From Phocoena phocoena (Eukaryota; Chordata; Mammalia; Artiodactyla; Phocoenidae), in assembly GCF_963924675.1 (NCBI RefSeq), contig NC_089220.1:48246639-48310638 (forward strand): DNA of 64,000 nucleotides, in the 5' to 3' direction. The translations under genes and the position numbers were made by a program. Below are positions 33,796 through 46,058 of this stretch, piece after piece (the stretch's first letter is position 1; every line of letters begins with the position of its first letter). Under the pieces are notes generated by a model. It was not told where the DNA came from. It did no database searches and saw only the letters and a program-made list of their open reading frames with translations.

Positions 33796-35026
33796 GTTAT
33801 CACAGAAAAGGAATATGGTATATACCTAGAATAGTGTCTGACACTTAAAAAGCTTTCAATACATTCTGGCTTATTAATCAAAGTAGGCATTTCTAGTTAC
33901 CACCTATCCAGCAAAGTAAAATCAACTTCACTAGAATAAAGGCCACCTCTCATCTCTGTGAATGTACATTTTCCATGAATCACATTGTGAGAAATGCTCA
34001 TTACCACCTGCTGAGGATATGGTTTTAAACTCTTACACCTTCACACACCAAAACTGAAACCTACCTTCTTAACGCCCAATTATAAAACACAGTACATTTG
34101 GCTACCTCTCGACTCTATCACCACTGTTCTTGTAAGCACATTGATTAACATCACACAGAGCATGCTGGGGTTCTAGGAACCATTCTATCTTACAGCTGGG
34201 GGTTTGCACGATATTTTCTAAGAAATTAAAGGTTACATGGCAGCATATGCCAAAGCTAAAAGACAGATTTAAACAGCATTTAAAAAATGATGCAATGGCT
34301 ATGAAGTTTGGATGCTGTGCACCAGTTAAGTGCTATACTGGTTGCCTAGTTACATCTCTGCAAAAGGCCAAAAAAGTTGTCTCTAAATCTAGAAGTAATT
34401 AAAAACCTTAAAATTTCACCATTAAACCAATGATCATGTGCGAAACCCTATGCAGTCATCCCTTAAAATAAGTGCCCGTCAGACTTTGATCAGGTGGTAG
34501 CCCTTGGGAATGTCCAAGGAGAAATTTTAATAAAAGACATTTCTATGTACGAAATTTTTTTACCATGCTCACATTTCATTAAAGTTACCACATCTGGACT
34601 CTTCCTGTTTTGTCATACCCAATTGCAGTCCGCTACTATAGGATATTCAAAAACTTTCTAACCTAGTTGATATAACTTCTATCCCATGAGAGGTGGAAAA
34701 AAGTCCAGTGTTTTAAATTGTTAAACTTTAAAAAAATTTTTTATTGCAATCAGCTTTGCAAATTATAGGCCAGTTTTTAATCCAGTAACAAAAACTATGC
34801 ATCTTAATACTAACAACTAGTGTCTTAACTCTATGAATTTCCTGATCGGTTCTGCCTGACAGACACTGTTAAGTCCAAATATCTTCTCCCAGTAATGGGA
34901 CAGGATGAGCAACAATTTTGGTCTAGAAATTTAAAAACATGAGTGTATTAAAATGGATGAGACTTCCTCCAGAATTTGAAGATAGGGAGAAACAGTCTTT
35001 TTTTTTCTTCCTCTTGAAGTTCAACA
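33796..35026. other. Long stretch with no recognised repeat or gene
   Basis: About 1.2 kb of AT-rich sequence without frames above 60 codons or a family I can name. Confidence 0.4.
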
Positions 35027-35205
35027 TTTTTTTTTTGAGGTAAAATTCACAAAACATGAAATTAATCATTAACCACTTTAAAGTGTACAATTCAACAGCA
35101 TTTAGTACATTTACGTTGTCACGTAGCCATCATCCCTATTTAGTTCCAAGACATTTCTATTACCCCCCAAAGAAACCCTGCACCAGAGTAGCTTGGATCA
35201 TTTGG
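35027..35205 (-). mobile_element. L1 3' end fragment, antisense
   Basis: The plus strand shows TTGAGGTAAAATTCAC, ACCACTTTAAAGTGTACAATTC, AACAGCATTTAGTACATTTACG, CATCATCCCTATTTAGTTCC and CCAAAGAAACCCTGC, the antisense of an L1M-type 3' end. The same block is repeated inside the L1 at 28439. Confidence 0.75.
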
Positions 35206-36675
35206 ATCTCCTATTTACATTTACTCTGTAATTTCTCTTTGGAAAGGAAGAAAAGAATCTGAGTTTAAACAACAGCATAAGGATTTCATCTCCTTTCATT
35301 TCTTCTGGAGCTTGTTTGATTCACAAAAAAAACAGCTGAGGCTCAAAGCTGAAAGGAGGCTAGTCTTAACAAAATGAAACCAGGCAGGATTGAGAGTCTT
35401 AGAAGGAAGGAACCCCAAAAAGGGATTGACAAGAATATCAGAATAACTCACAATCTATGCAAGCCCTATCCTCATCAGAAACCCAGATCTTACCTCCAAG
35501 ACTGATAGTGGTCAATCTTTTTTTGGAAGTAAAAAAAAAAAGAATTGAAAGAGCATTCCTTGTACCTACCAACTAGAACAGTTTAGAAGACAGTAAACAA
35601 ACATTAAAAAAAAAAAATATTGCCAACTCCTCAAAGTCAAAGCCTATTCTAGGGAAGCTAATGTACTGCCCTTCCAAGTACACTTACAATCTCTTTGTCC
35701 CAGTGGCTTAGAGAATAAAAATCTCCAAATGAAGGTCACAGGAATGTAAGAAATGAGGCTCCTTCTGTATTTCTGTTTTCCTGGTCTGGCTTTGCTGTGG
35801 GTGAGGGCAGAGCATTATGGAAGCATGGAGGAAGGGCTAAGAATCTTCACCCAGATGCAGCCAATTACTTACATCAGAGTAAGTAGCTCATGCTCTACCA
35901 CTGGGAGTCAGAGAGCACCAACGTCTCAGAGCTGGATAAGACTCCAAGACATGATCCTCTCCAATCCCCTCCCCTTGGGCATCAAGATAGTATCCCTAAT
36001 ACTTATCTATTCTTGAACATTCTGTGCTGTCTCTTAGAGGGGAAAAGTTCAAATTTGTTATACAAAAGGCAGGATTCAAAGGAAGAGAGCACTGTGCTGC
36101 TTTGGCAAACTTGTAATTTCCATACATGCTGACATGCTGAAAAAGATTCAATGAGGTTCTGTGGTCACCTCAATAAGAAAGCTATTAAAGCTGTGATCGC
36201 CAGAGATGCCAGTAACACTGGGGAATTAAAAGAGTGGACCATGAAATCTAATAACATTTTATAAATGTTGCTGGTTCTTCTGAGTTGGTTTCGGGCAAAC
36301 ATGTATATGTGGATACAGATTTTTCCAGAGTTAGATTCACCCTTATCCTCAGCCCAAACCCTTGAGGTTACTGTCATTATTTCATTCAATCAGATTTTCT
36401 ATTTTCACAATTCATCGGCATGACAGTCACTCTCCACTAGAGCTGTTTTTAGACAGCTAGGCGCCCAACTGTCCCAAATTACCCAGAACTCCAGGAGTTT
36501 TAGCACTGAAGCTCCCAAGTCCCAGGTAACCCCCCAGTCTTGGACAAATCACGATGGTTCGTTACTCTACAGCTAGCCCTAAGTTTGGCCTTCAGATCTG
36601 TATTGCTGACCTGTCTTGAAGTGGATAAAAAGGGGACTCGCTACAAAGATAGCTGCAACATTTAAAATCTCCATC
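35206..36675. other. Long stretch with no recognised repeat or gene
   Basis: About 1.5 kb. An A-run at 35606-35618 is present. Frames up to 87 codons (35753-36016, plus) have no recognisable motif. Confidence 0.4.
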
Positions 36676-37060
36676 AAAAATTTCTGGCTAGGGACCTCCC
36701 TGGTGGCACAGTGGTTGAGAATCCACCTGCCAATGCAGGGGACACGGGTTTGAGCCCTGGTCTAGGAAGATCCCACATGCCGCGGAGCAACGAAGCCCGT
36801 GCGCCACAACTACTGAGCCTGCGTTCTAGAGCCCACGAGCCACAACTACTGAGCCTGTGAGCCACAACTACTGAAGCTCGTGCGCCTAAAGCCCGTGCTC
36901 CACCACAAGAGAAGCCACCGCAATGAGAAGCCTGCGCACCGCAACGAAGAGTAGCCCCTGCTCGCCGCAACTAGAGAAAGCCCGCGGGCAGCAATGAAGA
37001 CCCAACGCAGCCAAAAATAAATAAATAAAATATAAATAAAATTTTTAAAAATTCTGGCTA
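36676..37060 (+). mobile_element. Long-type CHR SINE, complete
   Basis: The SINE is at 36691-37046, with TSD AAAAATT(T)CTGGCTA at 36676-36690 and 37047-37060. It carries three tandem CACAACTACTGA-containing modules, then AGAAGCCACCGCAATGAG, CAACTAGAGAAAGCCC, AAGACCCAACGCAGCC and an AAATA-rich tail. Confidence 0.95.
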
Positions 37061-37684
37061 TATTCTACCCTGGAGATGGTTTTTAAAAAATAACCCAGTG
37101 ATCCATTTCATTCACTAGGTGAGCAACGGTTTCTTACTTTGTGGGGATGACTTACCTAATGTATGGTGGAAATTAAACCATACTTAGAAATTAACTATAA
37201 TAAATACCACTACAGTAAGGTTCTAAAATATTATGTTATTTTTTCCTCCAACTTCCACATGTTAGAGCCTAATAAATAAAGCACAATGTGACAGGCAGAC
37301 ATAACAGCATAAAATAAAAATCTCACATTTCTTTGGTGCCATTCAAAGACCTTGGAACCTGCACACTGTAGGCAAACTCTCCAGAGTTGGAGAAATGCCA
37401 AAGGCAGCACGCTCTCCAGAGGCCACACCCATAGTACCAGAAAGTCTGGCCAAGGAAGGAGCCATTGGACTTCAACCTGTCCACTTGATCCAATGCCAAA
37501 TACTCCAAGAAAACTAAAAGCCTTCAGTGCCTGTATTTACAAACAGGTTTTGCAGAGTCAAGACAAGAACTTGCTTCATCAACTTGGGAACCCTAAACCT
37601 TCTCAACCCTATACAATGAAATGTAAGATAATCCTATCTCTGCTACCTGAGGCATTTCTACCTTTCTGAACAATTAATCTCTTT
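37061..37684. other. Unassigned stretch
   Basis: Opposed frames of 105 codons (plus, 37352-37669) and 65 codons (minus) overlap. No splice or protein evidence. Confidence 0.4.
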
Positions 37685-37689
37685 TACTT

Positions 37690-38155
37690 TGTAGTAGGCA
37701 GAATAATAGCCCCCAAATAGGTCCATGCCCTAATCCCTGGAACCTGTGAATATATAAACTTACGTGGAAAAAGGGACTTTGAAGATATGATTAAATTAAG
37801 GACCTTGGGATGGGGAGAGTATCTTGTATTATCTAGGTGTGCCAAATCTTATCACATGGGTCCTTAAAGTCAAAGAACATTTCCTGGCTCAGTTCAGAGG
37901 AATGAATACGGTGGAAAGACATACGGAGATGGAAGGCTGTTGGCTTTGAAAATGGAGGAAAGGGGACTCTACAATTCTTCCCTAGAGCCTCCAGAAAGGA
38001 ACACAGCTCTGTCAGTACTTTGCCTTTAGACCAGTGAGATCTCTACAGAACCTAACTTGCAGAACTGTAAGATAACATATTTGTATTTGGTGGATTTGTT
38101 TTAATCCACCAGGTTTGTTACAATTTGTTACAGCAGCAAACAAGAAAGGAATACA
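37690..38155 (+). mobile_element. MLT1-type (MaLR) solo LTR
   Basis: It begins TGTAGTAGGCAGAATAATAG and ends AAAGGAATACA. Inside are CCCTAATCCCTGGAACCTG, AAAAGGGACTTTGAAGATATG, CCCTAGAGCCTCCAGAAAGG, GCAGAACTGTAAGATAACAT and CAATTTGTTACAGCAGC. The 5-bp flanks TACTT (37685) and TCCTT (38156) match at four of five positions. No internal retroviral sequence. Confidence 0.78.
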
Positions 38156-38160
38156 TCCTT

Positions 38161-38903
38161 CATCACTGCTGTTCAATTTGCATAATGCCTTAGTAGTATT
38201 TTGCTTTAAATCTCAATATTTGACCATTTCTTGCCTAGTGTTTAATTTGCTTCTCTGTACAGACATAAAAAATAGATTTGGTACTAGAACAAATATGCTC
38301 AAAATCCCTCCAACAGTGCAAAACAGTATTTCCTTTTACATGTCTATTTAGTTTAGTTTCTTTCTTTAGTTTGTTAGCACAGAGACCACTTACATAAGGA
38401 ACTACTTTGCATAACTGAAACCAGTAATTTTGCATGAAGCAAAAATGCTTGTAGGTAAGAGTAACATGACAAACAACCTCTTTAAAGGTGTGTAAAGACA
38501 CAGTAGTTCTCAATGTCTCCTTAGGGCACTCTGGATACCCCAATGGCTGGAAGATGCCACTGGCCTTTTGTGAGCCAAGGACAGGGATACCAAAGAATAC
38601 GAGGAAGAATTGCCCCATTCAATGTGTCAGCAACCCGCACCAAGAAACTCTGCTTGGATTGATTTGAAACATTTAAATACAGTGATTAGTATGAAAGAAA
38701 TCAACACCAACATCAGACAGAGAACATGAAAAACTTATTTTAAAAGCCTTCATTATTAATAATATTTGGTAGAGTGTAGGGATGGCTTAGCCCTCACCTG
38801 AAAGGTATTAAGTACTTAACGCCAAAAGAACCTCATTATGGGGTCGCAAAAGCTATACATGGCATTAAAAGCACACATACACACAGGCCTTCCTTCCAAT
38901 AAG
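38161..38903. other. Unassigned stretch
   Basis: The 127-codon minus-strand frame at 38235-38618 is the longest in this part. It is lysine- and cysteine-containing but shows no family signature, and AT-rich background makes chance likely. Confidence 0.4.
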
Positions 38904-38911
38904 CTCTAGAC

Positions 38912-39089
38912 CAGAGATTCTCAATTGTGACTACACATTGTAATCACCTGGGGAGATCTTATAAACTACAGATGGTCAGACCCCTCCCCAAGGGATTCTG
39001 ACTCAAGTGGTCTGGGTAGGGTTTACATATCAGTGCTTTCAAACACTTCCCTGGAGATTCTGATGTGCACCCAGGACTGAGAATCACTG
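38912..39089 (+). mobile_element. MER5-type hAT-Charlie element with TSD
   Basis: Termini CAGAGATTCTCA and TGAGAATCACTG are inverted repeats with one mismatch. Internal phrases GTAATCACCTGGGGAGATC and CAAGGGATTCTGACTC, and the 178-bp length, fit MER5. The hAT-type 8-bp flanks CTCTAGAC (38904-38911) and CTCTGTAC (39090-39097) match at six of eight positions. Confidence 0.85.
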
Positions 39090-39097
39090 CTCTGTAC

Positions 39098-39715
39098 CAT
39101 CCATGAGCAGTCTATTGGACATATCCGTCTGGATGTGGCCACTCCACAGATTTGAATCTGTTCCTCTCTTCCTGTATCTGTAGCCCAGTTATCACCACTC
39201 ACTGAATTTCCCAAAAGACAAATTGGGGAGTTTTTCTAAATGTCCTCCTCTCCTTCATCTTCAATCAGCAATTTCATCAGTTCTCCCATATCCAGCCCAT
39301 CATTTGCAAATCCAAGAAGTCTACTGGTCTCGCTTCCATTTGTTTTTCTCTATTTTTTCTCTTAAGAAGGTTTGGATACTAGTAAATACTAAATATTGGC
39401 TGAATGAGTACATGGATAAATGGCTAGCTTCAGCAAAGTAAGTTAGGTTAAAAGCAGGTTTTATTTTTTATTTGCATTTTGCTGTAGCCACTAAATAGCT
39501 GTATAAACAATTAAAACTCCAACAGCCAAATTCAAGCCATCATCATATAATCCAACGCTCCAATGGGAAAAGAAGAGAAGGGGTGGAGGTATAAATGAAA
39601 CGATACTGGTCATGAGTTATAATTGTTAAAACTGAGTGATAGGGATATAGAAGTTCATTATATTATCCTCTCTATTTGGTATATGCTTGAAATTTATCAG
39701 AATGAAGTTAATTTT
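39098..39715. other. Unassigned stretch
   Basis: Nothing recognised. A G11-type run near 39724-39733 abuts the next SINE. Confidence 0.4.
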
Positions 39716-39732
39716 AAAATGGTGGGGGGGGG

Positions 39733-40104
39733 GAGGACTTTCCTGGTGGCGCAGTGGTTAAGAATCCGCCTGCCAATGCAGGGGACATGGGTTCGAGCCC
39801 TGGTCTGGGAAGATCCCACACACCATGGAGCAACTAAGCCCATGCGCCACAATCACTGAGCCTGTGCTCTAGAACCCACGAGCCACAACTACTGAGCCCT
39901 CATGCCACAACTACTGAAGCCCACGTGCCTAGAGCCTGTGCTCCACAACAAGAGAAGCCACCGCAATGAGAAGCCCGTGCACCACAACGAAGAGTAGCTC
40001 CCACTCGCCGCAACTAGAGAAAGCTCATACGCAGCAACGAAGACCCAACGCAGCCAAAAAATAAATAAATTTATAAATAAATATATAAAATAAAATAAAA
40101 TAAA
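39733..40104 (+). mobile_element. Long-type CHR SINE
   Basis: Head GGACTTTCCTGGTGGCGCAG, B box GGTTCGAGCCC, three CACAA(C/T)-CACT/TACTGA modules, AAGACCCAACGCAGCC and a long (AAATA/TAAAA)n tail to 40104. The TSD is G-rich and imprecise (AAAATGGTGGGG before, AAAATGGGGGG after). Confidence 0.92.
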
Positions 40105-40113
40105 ATGGGGGGA

Positions 40114-40523
40114 AGTCCATGTCAGGACTAAAGAAAACTGTATCTCGGTTGGGGAGAGAAAACACATTATCACCTGTCTCAGCAATACGGTGACCTTTCA
40201 AGTCTACAGCTAGGTTCAAATGGCTTTACTCAGTTTCAAAAGCCAAGTCAGTTTCTTCAAGAAGAAACCCCACCAGTATTAAATTGACCTTTTATTGTGA
40301 CTGTTGTTGCTGCTGAAAAAGCCCTTATAATGTCTACAACCAATCTGTTAAGAACACGGTTTACACTTCTCCGGGCTAATCTACTCTGACATCTGTCTTT
40401 CACTATCCTCAATGGCTGCCACCAATTAATCATGTTCGGTGCCATAGAGACACAATTTGTTAAGGCAGTGACCTCAAAGGCTTCCAAACTCAGGTTTTTA
40501 GAAGAAAATAGGTGAAATCTGAG
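40114..40523. other. Unassigned stretch
   Basis: Contains a 76-codon minus-strand frame (40257-40487) of fairly balanced composition in AT-rich surroundings. No known protein and no clear splice sites. Weak candidate for conserved non-coding sequence. Confidence 0.35.
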
Positions 40524-40765
40524 TGAGAAATCTGATTTTTTTGTTTTGTTTTGTTTGCATTATGCGGGCCTCTCACTGTTGTGGCCTCTCCCATTGCGGA
40601 GCACAGGCTCCAGACGTGCAGGCTCAGCGGCCATGGCTCACGGGCCTAGCCGCTCCGTGGCATGTGGGATCTTCCCGGACCGGGGCACGAACCTGTGTCC
40701 CCTGCATCGGCAGGTGGACTCTCAACCACTGCGCCACCAGGGAAGCCCTGAGAAATCTGATTTTT
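40524..40765 (-). mobile_element. Short-type CHR SINE, complete
   Basis: The SINE lies on the minus strand at 40541-40748. The 17-bp TSD TGAGAAATCTGATTTTT is perfect at 40524-40540 and 40749-40765. The tail complement is (TTTTG)n rather than pure T. Confidence 0.96.
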
Positions 40766-42099
40766 AACTATCATTAAGGAGAGCCATTTTTTTCCCCTTT
40801 AAATCCTAAAGTCATGTCAACATTGCTAAAGACTATGAATGTTTCTTTTTGATCAACATCACATGTTAAATGCTTTCATCTCTAGGCTTAAGATTTTTCT
40901 TTAACTCTTGAAGTTCTGATTAGATTTAAGATCCTAGAAGAAAATATTTCAGAATTCTTACCTCTTCAGTTCCCAAAGCCTGAAGCTCACTGGCAGATCT
41001 GGCTGTTGAGAAAGCAGAGTGGAGAATGTATTGTTTTTTTTTTTTTTTAAAAAAAAAAAGAGAAATAACATGATACATAAAAGCTGAACAAGCAAATAAA
41101 TGTTTCTGTAAATAGGGTTTGGTGGTGATGGCTGAATAGCTCAAGGGGGAGGGGGGCTCACAGGTTTACCTTTCTGAGCCAAGAAACAAACATTTTGTTA
41201 ACTCTTTTTCTTTGAAGAAACAGATTTGTGAAAATAGGAGTCCCTTTCTTTGTGAACTTCCCTAACCTGAAAGAAAACATGAAAATACCAAGTCGGCTTG
41301 GGAACCTAGGGCAAGCACAGTTCTTGGTGACAGAGGCTATGTACCGCTGAGATGAATAAGAACAAGCTTTCCTCCTGACCTAACTTGATTAGCTCCCAGC
41401 AGGACCGAAGTGCCAGATACACTCTTTCTCCAGGTGTTAGGGACAGGGGTGGCGCTCCATTCGTGTATAGCTAACCCTTTAAGAGGGTGGATTGGACGAG
41501 TTAATGGTTAAAAAACATCGTTAGCATCCAAAGCTGAAGGCTGTTTAGAAGTAGAAACACCTATAACCTCAGTCACTCATGATCTTTAGGATGCTGGGCA
41601 GAGTTGGCCTAATTCCGCCTTGTGTGAGTGTGGTTCATATCTAAGAAAGTTCCTGTCTTTACTTCTGAAAAGATATCCAGCAGCCAGCTCAAAGGGAACC
41701 GCCTAAGCCTCAGGGAACGCTTTACCATTCATATTTTGCTGTGTCTCAGAACTAAGAGTTACTTAGCATCTAGAGCATTATGACTGAGAGTGTAAATCAG
41801 ATTCATGGTGGGTCCTGAGACCAAATGAACATCAGTGTCTCTAGAGATCTCCCATTGCCTAAGACTGGCACGTGTGCTAAAATCTCAGCCCAACTGATTA
41901 TATTCCCAGATGACTATACGGGACCATGTGTTTTTAAATGAGCCAACATTATTAGAAAACCATTATCTCATGATTAATGACAGCAAAGGAAACAAAAACA
42001 AGCCAAGGGCAGAAAACAACCTATTTTCAGAGAATAAACCCTAGGGATAACAATGATTAGTGGGACTTGCAAAATAAGCCTCGAAGGGAGCTCTGAGTC
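40766..42099. other. Long stretch, mostly unassigned
   Basis: Apart from the T15/A11 junction at 41034-41059, nothing is recognised in about 1.3 kb. No gene signal. Confidence 0.4.
41034..41059. repeat. Poly-T / poly-A junction
   Basis: Fifteen T followed by eleven A form a self-complementary tract, with no attached SINE or LINE. Confidence 0.9.
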
Positions 42100-42620
42100 C
42101 AGCACTCTCATAGGTTCTTGGGAGAGCATAAATCAACACAATCTCTCTGGAAAGCAGTTGGGCAATATTTATCAAGATCCCAAATATGTTCTCACCCATT
42201 GTCTTGGTGATGTCACTCCTTGACTTGATCCAAAAAATGCAAAGTATAGACAAAGAAGTATTACCAAGGTGTTAGAAATAGTCTAAATATGAATAACATA
42301 ACCCATTAAGTAAAACAGAAAAATTCCACACGATGGAACTTGGAAACAATAAATACAAAAAATTTAAGTGATGAGGAAGAATACACATGGAATAAAGTTA
42401 CGTGAAAAGAGAATACAAAATTATATATAGAGTATGACCTCAGCTAATTTTCTAATATCTATATATATGCATTTTTGAATACATTTTCATATTTTTAATA
42501 TTCTAATATATCACATACAATATTTTCTAGTAAATATTATACATATCTTTCTGATACATATTTTTCTAGAAAAAAGATTGGAAGAAGGTATGTCAAAATG
42601 TTAACAGTGTATTATCCCTT
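42100..42620 (+). mobile_element. Old L1/HAL1-type 3' end
   Basis: LINE tail phrasing: CTCTCTGGAAAGCAGTTGGG, CACTCCTTGACTTGATCC, AAAATGCAAAGTATAGACAAAG, GATGGAACTTGGAAACAAT and GAGTATGACCTCAGC, followed by AT-rich sequence. Confidence 0.55.
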
Positions 42621-42664
42621 TTGTATAGAAAATGGAAGTACCAGAAATGGCTAGATATGCCCCA

Positions 42665-43115
42665 GTATCTGCTTTCCCCTTCTTCTATGCTTGTGTTAGA
42701 ATCTAAGCTAGGCACATACATGTCAAGAATAACTGCTTTTCCCAGCCTCCCTCATTGCTAGGTGTGTGGCCATGTGACAAAGTTCAAGGGGATTGCTGCA
42801 GCAGTGATGGGTGCAACTTCTGGGTCATGCCGTCCCCTTTCCAACTTCCTCCCTTCCTACTGGTTATAGTGAGGTCCTTATGGTAGGAAGCCACTTTAGA
42901 CCATAAAGCAAGGAAAATATGCTTGGAATGATGTAACAGTATGATAGAAGGAGACTGGATACCTGGATGATCTTGTGGAGGAGAGTTACCTTACCAGCCC
43001 TGGACCACACACCTCTGGATTGTTATGTGAGAGAGAAATAACTTCTAACTTCTGTAAGCCACTGTGAAATCAGGTCTCTGTTCTATGTGGTTCAACCAAA
43101 ACCCTAATTAATGGA
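42665..43115 (+). mobile_element. Possible MaLR-like LTR
   Basis: CCAGCCTCCCTCATTGCTAGG, ATGTGACAAAGTTC, GAGAGAGAAATAACTTC, CTGTAAGCCACTGTG and GGTCTCTGTTCTATG occur in the order seen in MLT-type LTRs, ending near AACCCTAATTAATGG. No TSD was found. Confidence 0.45.
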
Positions 43116-43675
43116 AGGGGTCAGTCTTAATTCTTTTTTTACACTTTAAGTATTTTCCAAATTTTCAATGATCACCATGAATTACTTTCACCATCAGAAA
43201 AAGTTTAAGTTAAGTATTGTTTACTAATCTTAAAAAGATTAAGACAGCATAGAATGAAGTTTGGGTAACATGTGCCTTCTTCCCACATATGAGAGGAAAA
43301 ATGAAATCCACAGTTTTGAGAAATAGTTTTTACACCATATGCCAGGGCAAAATCACACACAAACTCCCTGCATTTGCATGACCCTTTAATCAAACTCCAC
43401 GGCACTTTATTTCAAGCCTTTTGAAAAATAGTTTTAATAAGGAAAAGTTGTAGAAATAAAATCTGCATGTGGAATACTCTAAAAAAAACCCTCTAGTCAA
43501 TGTATTATCCATTTAAGAGGATACCTAGGCTTCTTAAAGTAAATCTTAAATCATTCTTAAAAACCAGTTTTGTAGGTGCACTAACTCATACCTTTAATTT
43601 AAGGGTGTTGATTGTTCTCCATACAGAATCATAATGAATCACTCCTCAGTAATCCCACTTTGTTGACTGTCCATC
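43116..43675. other. Unassigned AT-rich stretch
   Basis: Nothing recognised. Confidence 0.4.
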
Positions 43676-44055
43676 AAAAAAGCATGTATGTTGGGATTTC
43701 CCTGGTGGTGCAGTGGTTAAGAATCTGTCTGCCAATGCAGGGAACACAGGTTTGAGCCCTGGTCCAGGAAGACCCCACATGCTGTGGAGCAACTAAGCCC
43801 GTACACCACTGAGCCTGTGCTCTAGAGCCCACGAGCCACAACTGCTGAGCCTGTACACCACAACTACTGAAGCCTGCGCACCTGGAGCCCGTGCTCCACC
43901 ACAAGAGAAGCCACCGCAATGAGAGGCCTGCGCACAGCAATGAAGAGTAGCCCCCGTTCACCACAACTAGAGAAAGCCCACGTGCAGCAACGAAGACCCA
44001 ACGTGGCCAAAAAATAAATAAATAAATGGGGGGAAAAAAAAAAGCACGTATGTTG
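43676..44055 (+). mobile_element. Long-type CHR SINE, complete
   Basis: The SINE starts at 43694 (GGGATTTCCCTGGTGGTGCAG) and ends in a tail near 44037. The 18-bp TSD AAAAAAGCA(T/C)GTATGTTG at 43676-43693 and 44038-44055 has one mismatch. The antisense strand gives a spurious 141-codon frame across the element. Confidence 0.95.
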
Positions 44056-45836
44056 ATTTTACTTTCCCCTGGAGTGATGACAGATTTGGCAGAGCTCACA
44101 TAACCTCCTTGGTCTCCTCTGTGATCCAGGGGCCTATATTATAAGATGGCTGTCCAAGATAAAGGAGTCATATCTACTCCATAAAATAGAGAAAAGAGAC
44201 CTGGTCTACTTGGGGATCAGACCTGAAACAATGGCCTCACTAAAACCCGTCTCTAACTGTATTAGAATAATGCACTGAGGAGCATTTAAATCTGTAATAA
44301 TATTATGCTAGTGGTATTTTGGCACCTTTTAGAGGCTCACTAAAGCCCTGTGCACTGGCACACCAGACACTTACCGGGTAGATCTGAGAGACTTATATGT
44401 AATTATATAGCAGATAAAGGACCAATTTTCCCCCCTTCTTCCTGAGAGAATGCCAAATGGCCCTTTTCTCTCCTGTGAATCACAACACCCAACAGTAAAA
44501 TGGCTAACTTATATTCAGTAACAAAGGGAGGATGCCAGAGTTTCTTCAATTCCCTCTCAGGACAACTGTGCCAGTACGTTCTCAAGAAACCCTACACTCT
44601 CTTGTGATAGTCAAATTGAAGCTGATAGTCAACGCTCTGAATTCTCAGTTTCTCTCCCCCTCTTCCCTTTACAGGAACATAAGCAACCAAACTCCACAGG
44701 CCTAATTACCATGGTAACACCATGCACTGTGATTATGAGTGTGTTTGTTTTTTAAAATGACTCACAGATTGTTCCCCCAGAAGCCCCAGACACACAGGTT
44801 TCTTGCTGGTTTATAAAATCTATCCAAAGTTTTCTTGCAAATGTCTTGCTCTTCATAGCACAACTGGTGTGACAGCAAGAGAGTCATCAAATCAATATGC
44901 CCATCTCCTTAAGGATGAAAAAACCCCACTTGGTTCCTTAAACACTCCAAGATTAATCAATTTAAAACTCGGGTTAATAATGAAATTAATTTGAGTTTGT
45001 ACACTGGAGAAAAGTAATCTGTTTCTAATTTAAATAATTAAGGTAGTTCATAATGTAGTTTTAGGGACCCAAATAAAATTATGAGGTGAAATAAAATCAG
45101 CAGTAATAATTATCAAATAAAATAGCCTACATCGGTGCATACATGGGCGATCATATGTAAAGTGTTTTAAAATAATAAATGTAAGTCCTCTTTTTTAAAT
45201 TAAAAATGCATTTTCTTTTCCTTAACACTGATCGTAACAATATAACTTGATTCTAGGGTAAATGTAAGTCTTAATGCTGAGATGTTTTTAAACTAAGGTC
45301 TAAAATAAAGAGATTTATTTTTAAAAAGCAAACATGAAAGAGTCCAGACATTTGGGAGAACTGTGGACTACTTCCATCTATTTATCAATACGTATTATTT
45401 AAGACCCTCTATGTACTAAGCACCACTGCTTATAACTGAATATTGTAATAGGACTTAGGGAAGACTATTTTCTTACTGGAGACAAAGGTCATGGGTATGG
45501 CTGAGTCCTTCATCTTCCCTCAGAAGATCCTTTGTGTCACAAGGCACCATTCTGTATGAGCTTTTAGTGAGAGGGACCATGACCCAGTGATCACATCAGG
45601 CCTAGAATTCAGAGTCCTGACGTGGGCATCATGGGTGGCTCTCTCCAAAAAAAATAGATGTTGGTAATTTTGGTATATTGATTTTCCTCTGTATGAAATG
45701 GAAATAAACCCTATTTTAAAAGAAATTTAAACGAAAAATTTTATATAAATCTATATAAATTAAAATGCGAAGTACCCTGATATTTACTTATGGTACAACA
45801 TATGATAAGCAGACACATACACACACACAATTCATT
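44056..45836. other. Long stretch with no recognised repeat or gene
   Basis: About 1.8 kb. A weak L2/MIR-like antisense phrase (TATTTAAGACCCTCTATGTAC) occurs at about 45398. No frame with gene-like features. Confidence 0.4.
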
Positions 45837-46058
45837 AAAAATGACTATCTCCAGGACTCTGGGAGGGCTCATGACAAGGAGTACTTCCCAGAACTTCTGC
45901 TGCCAGTGTACCTGTTCTCATGGTGAGACACAGCCACACCCCGCCTCTGCAGGAGACCCTCCAACACTAGCAGGGCTGAGAGCAGACAGAAGAAGCAAGA
46001 AGAACTACAATCCTGCAGCCTGTGGAACAAAAACCACATTCACAGAAAGATAGACAAG

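Noticed and set aside
38235..38618. 127-codon minus-strand frame
   Set aside because: No family resemblance, splice context or neighbouring exon. Frames this long are expected occasionally in 64 kb.
40257..40487. 76-codon minus-strand frame with balanced amino-acid composition
   Set aside because: Looked more protein-like than most, but there is no recognisable protein, acceptor or donor. Kept only as an unassigned stretch.
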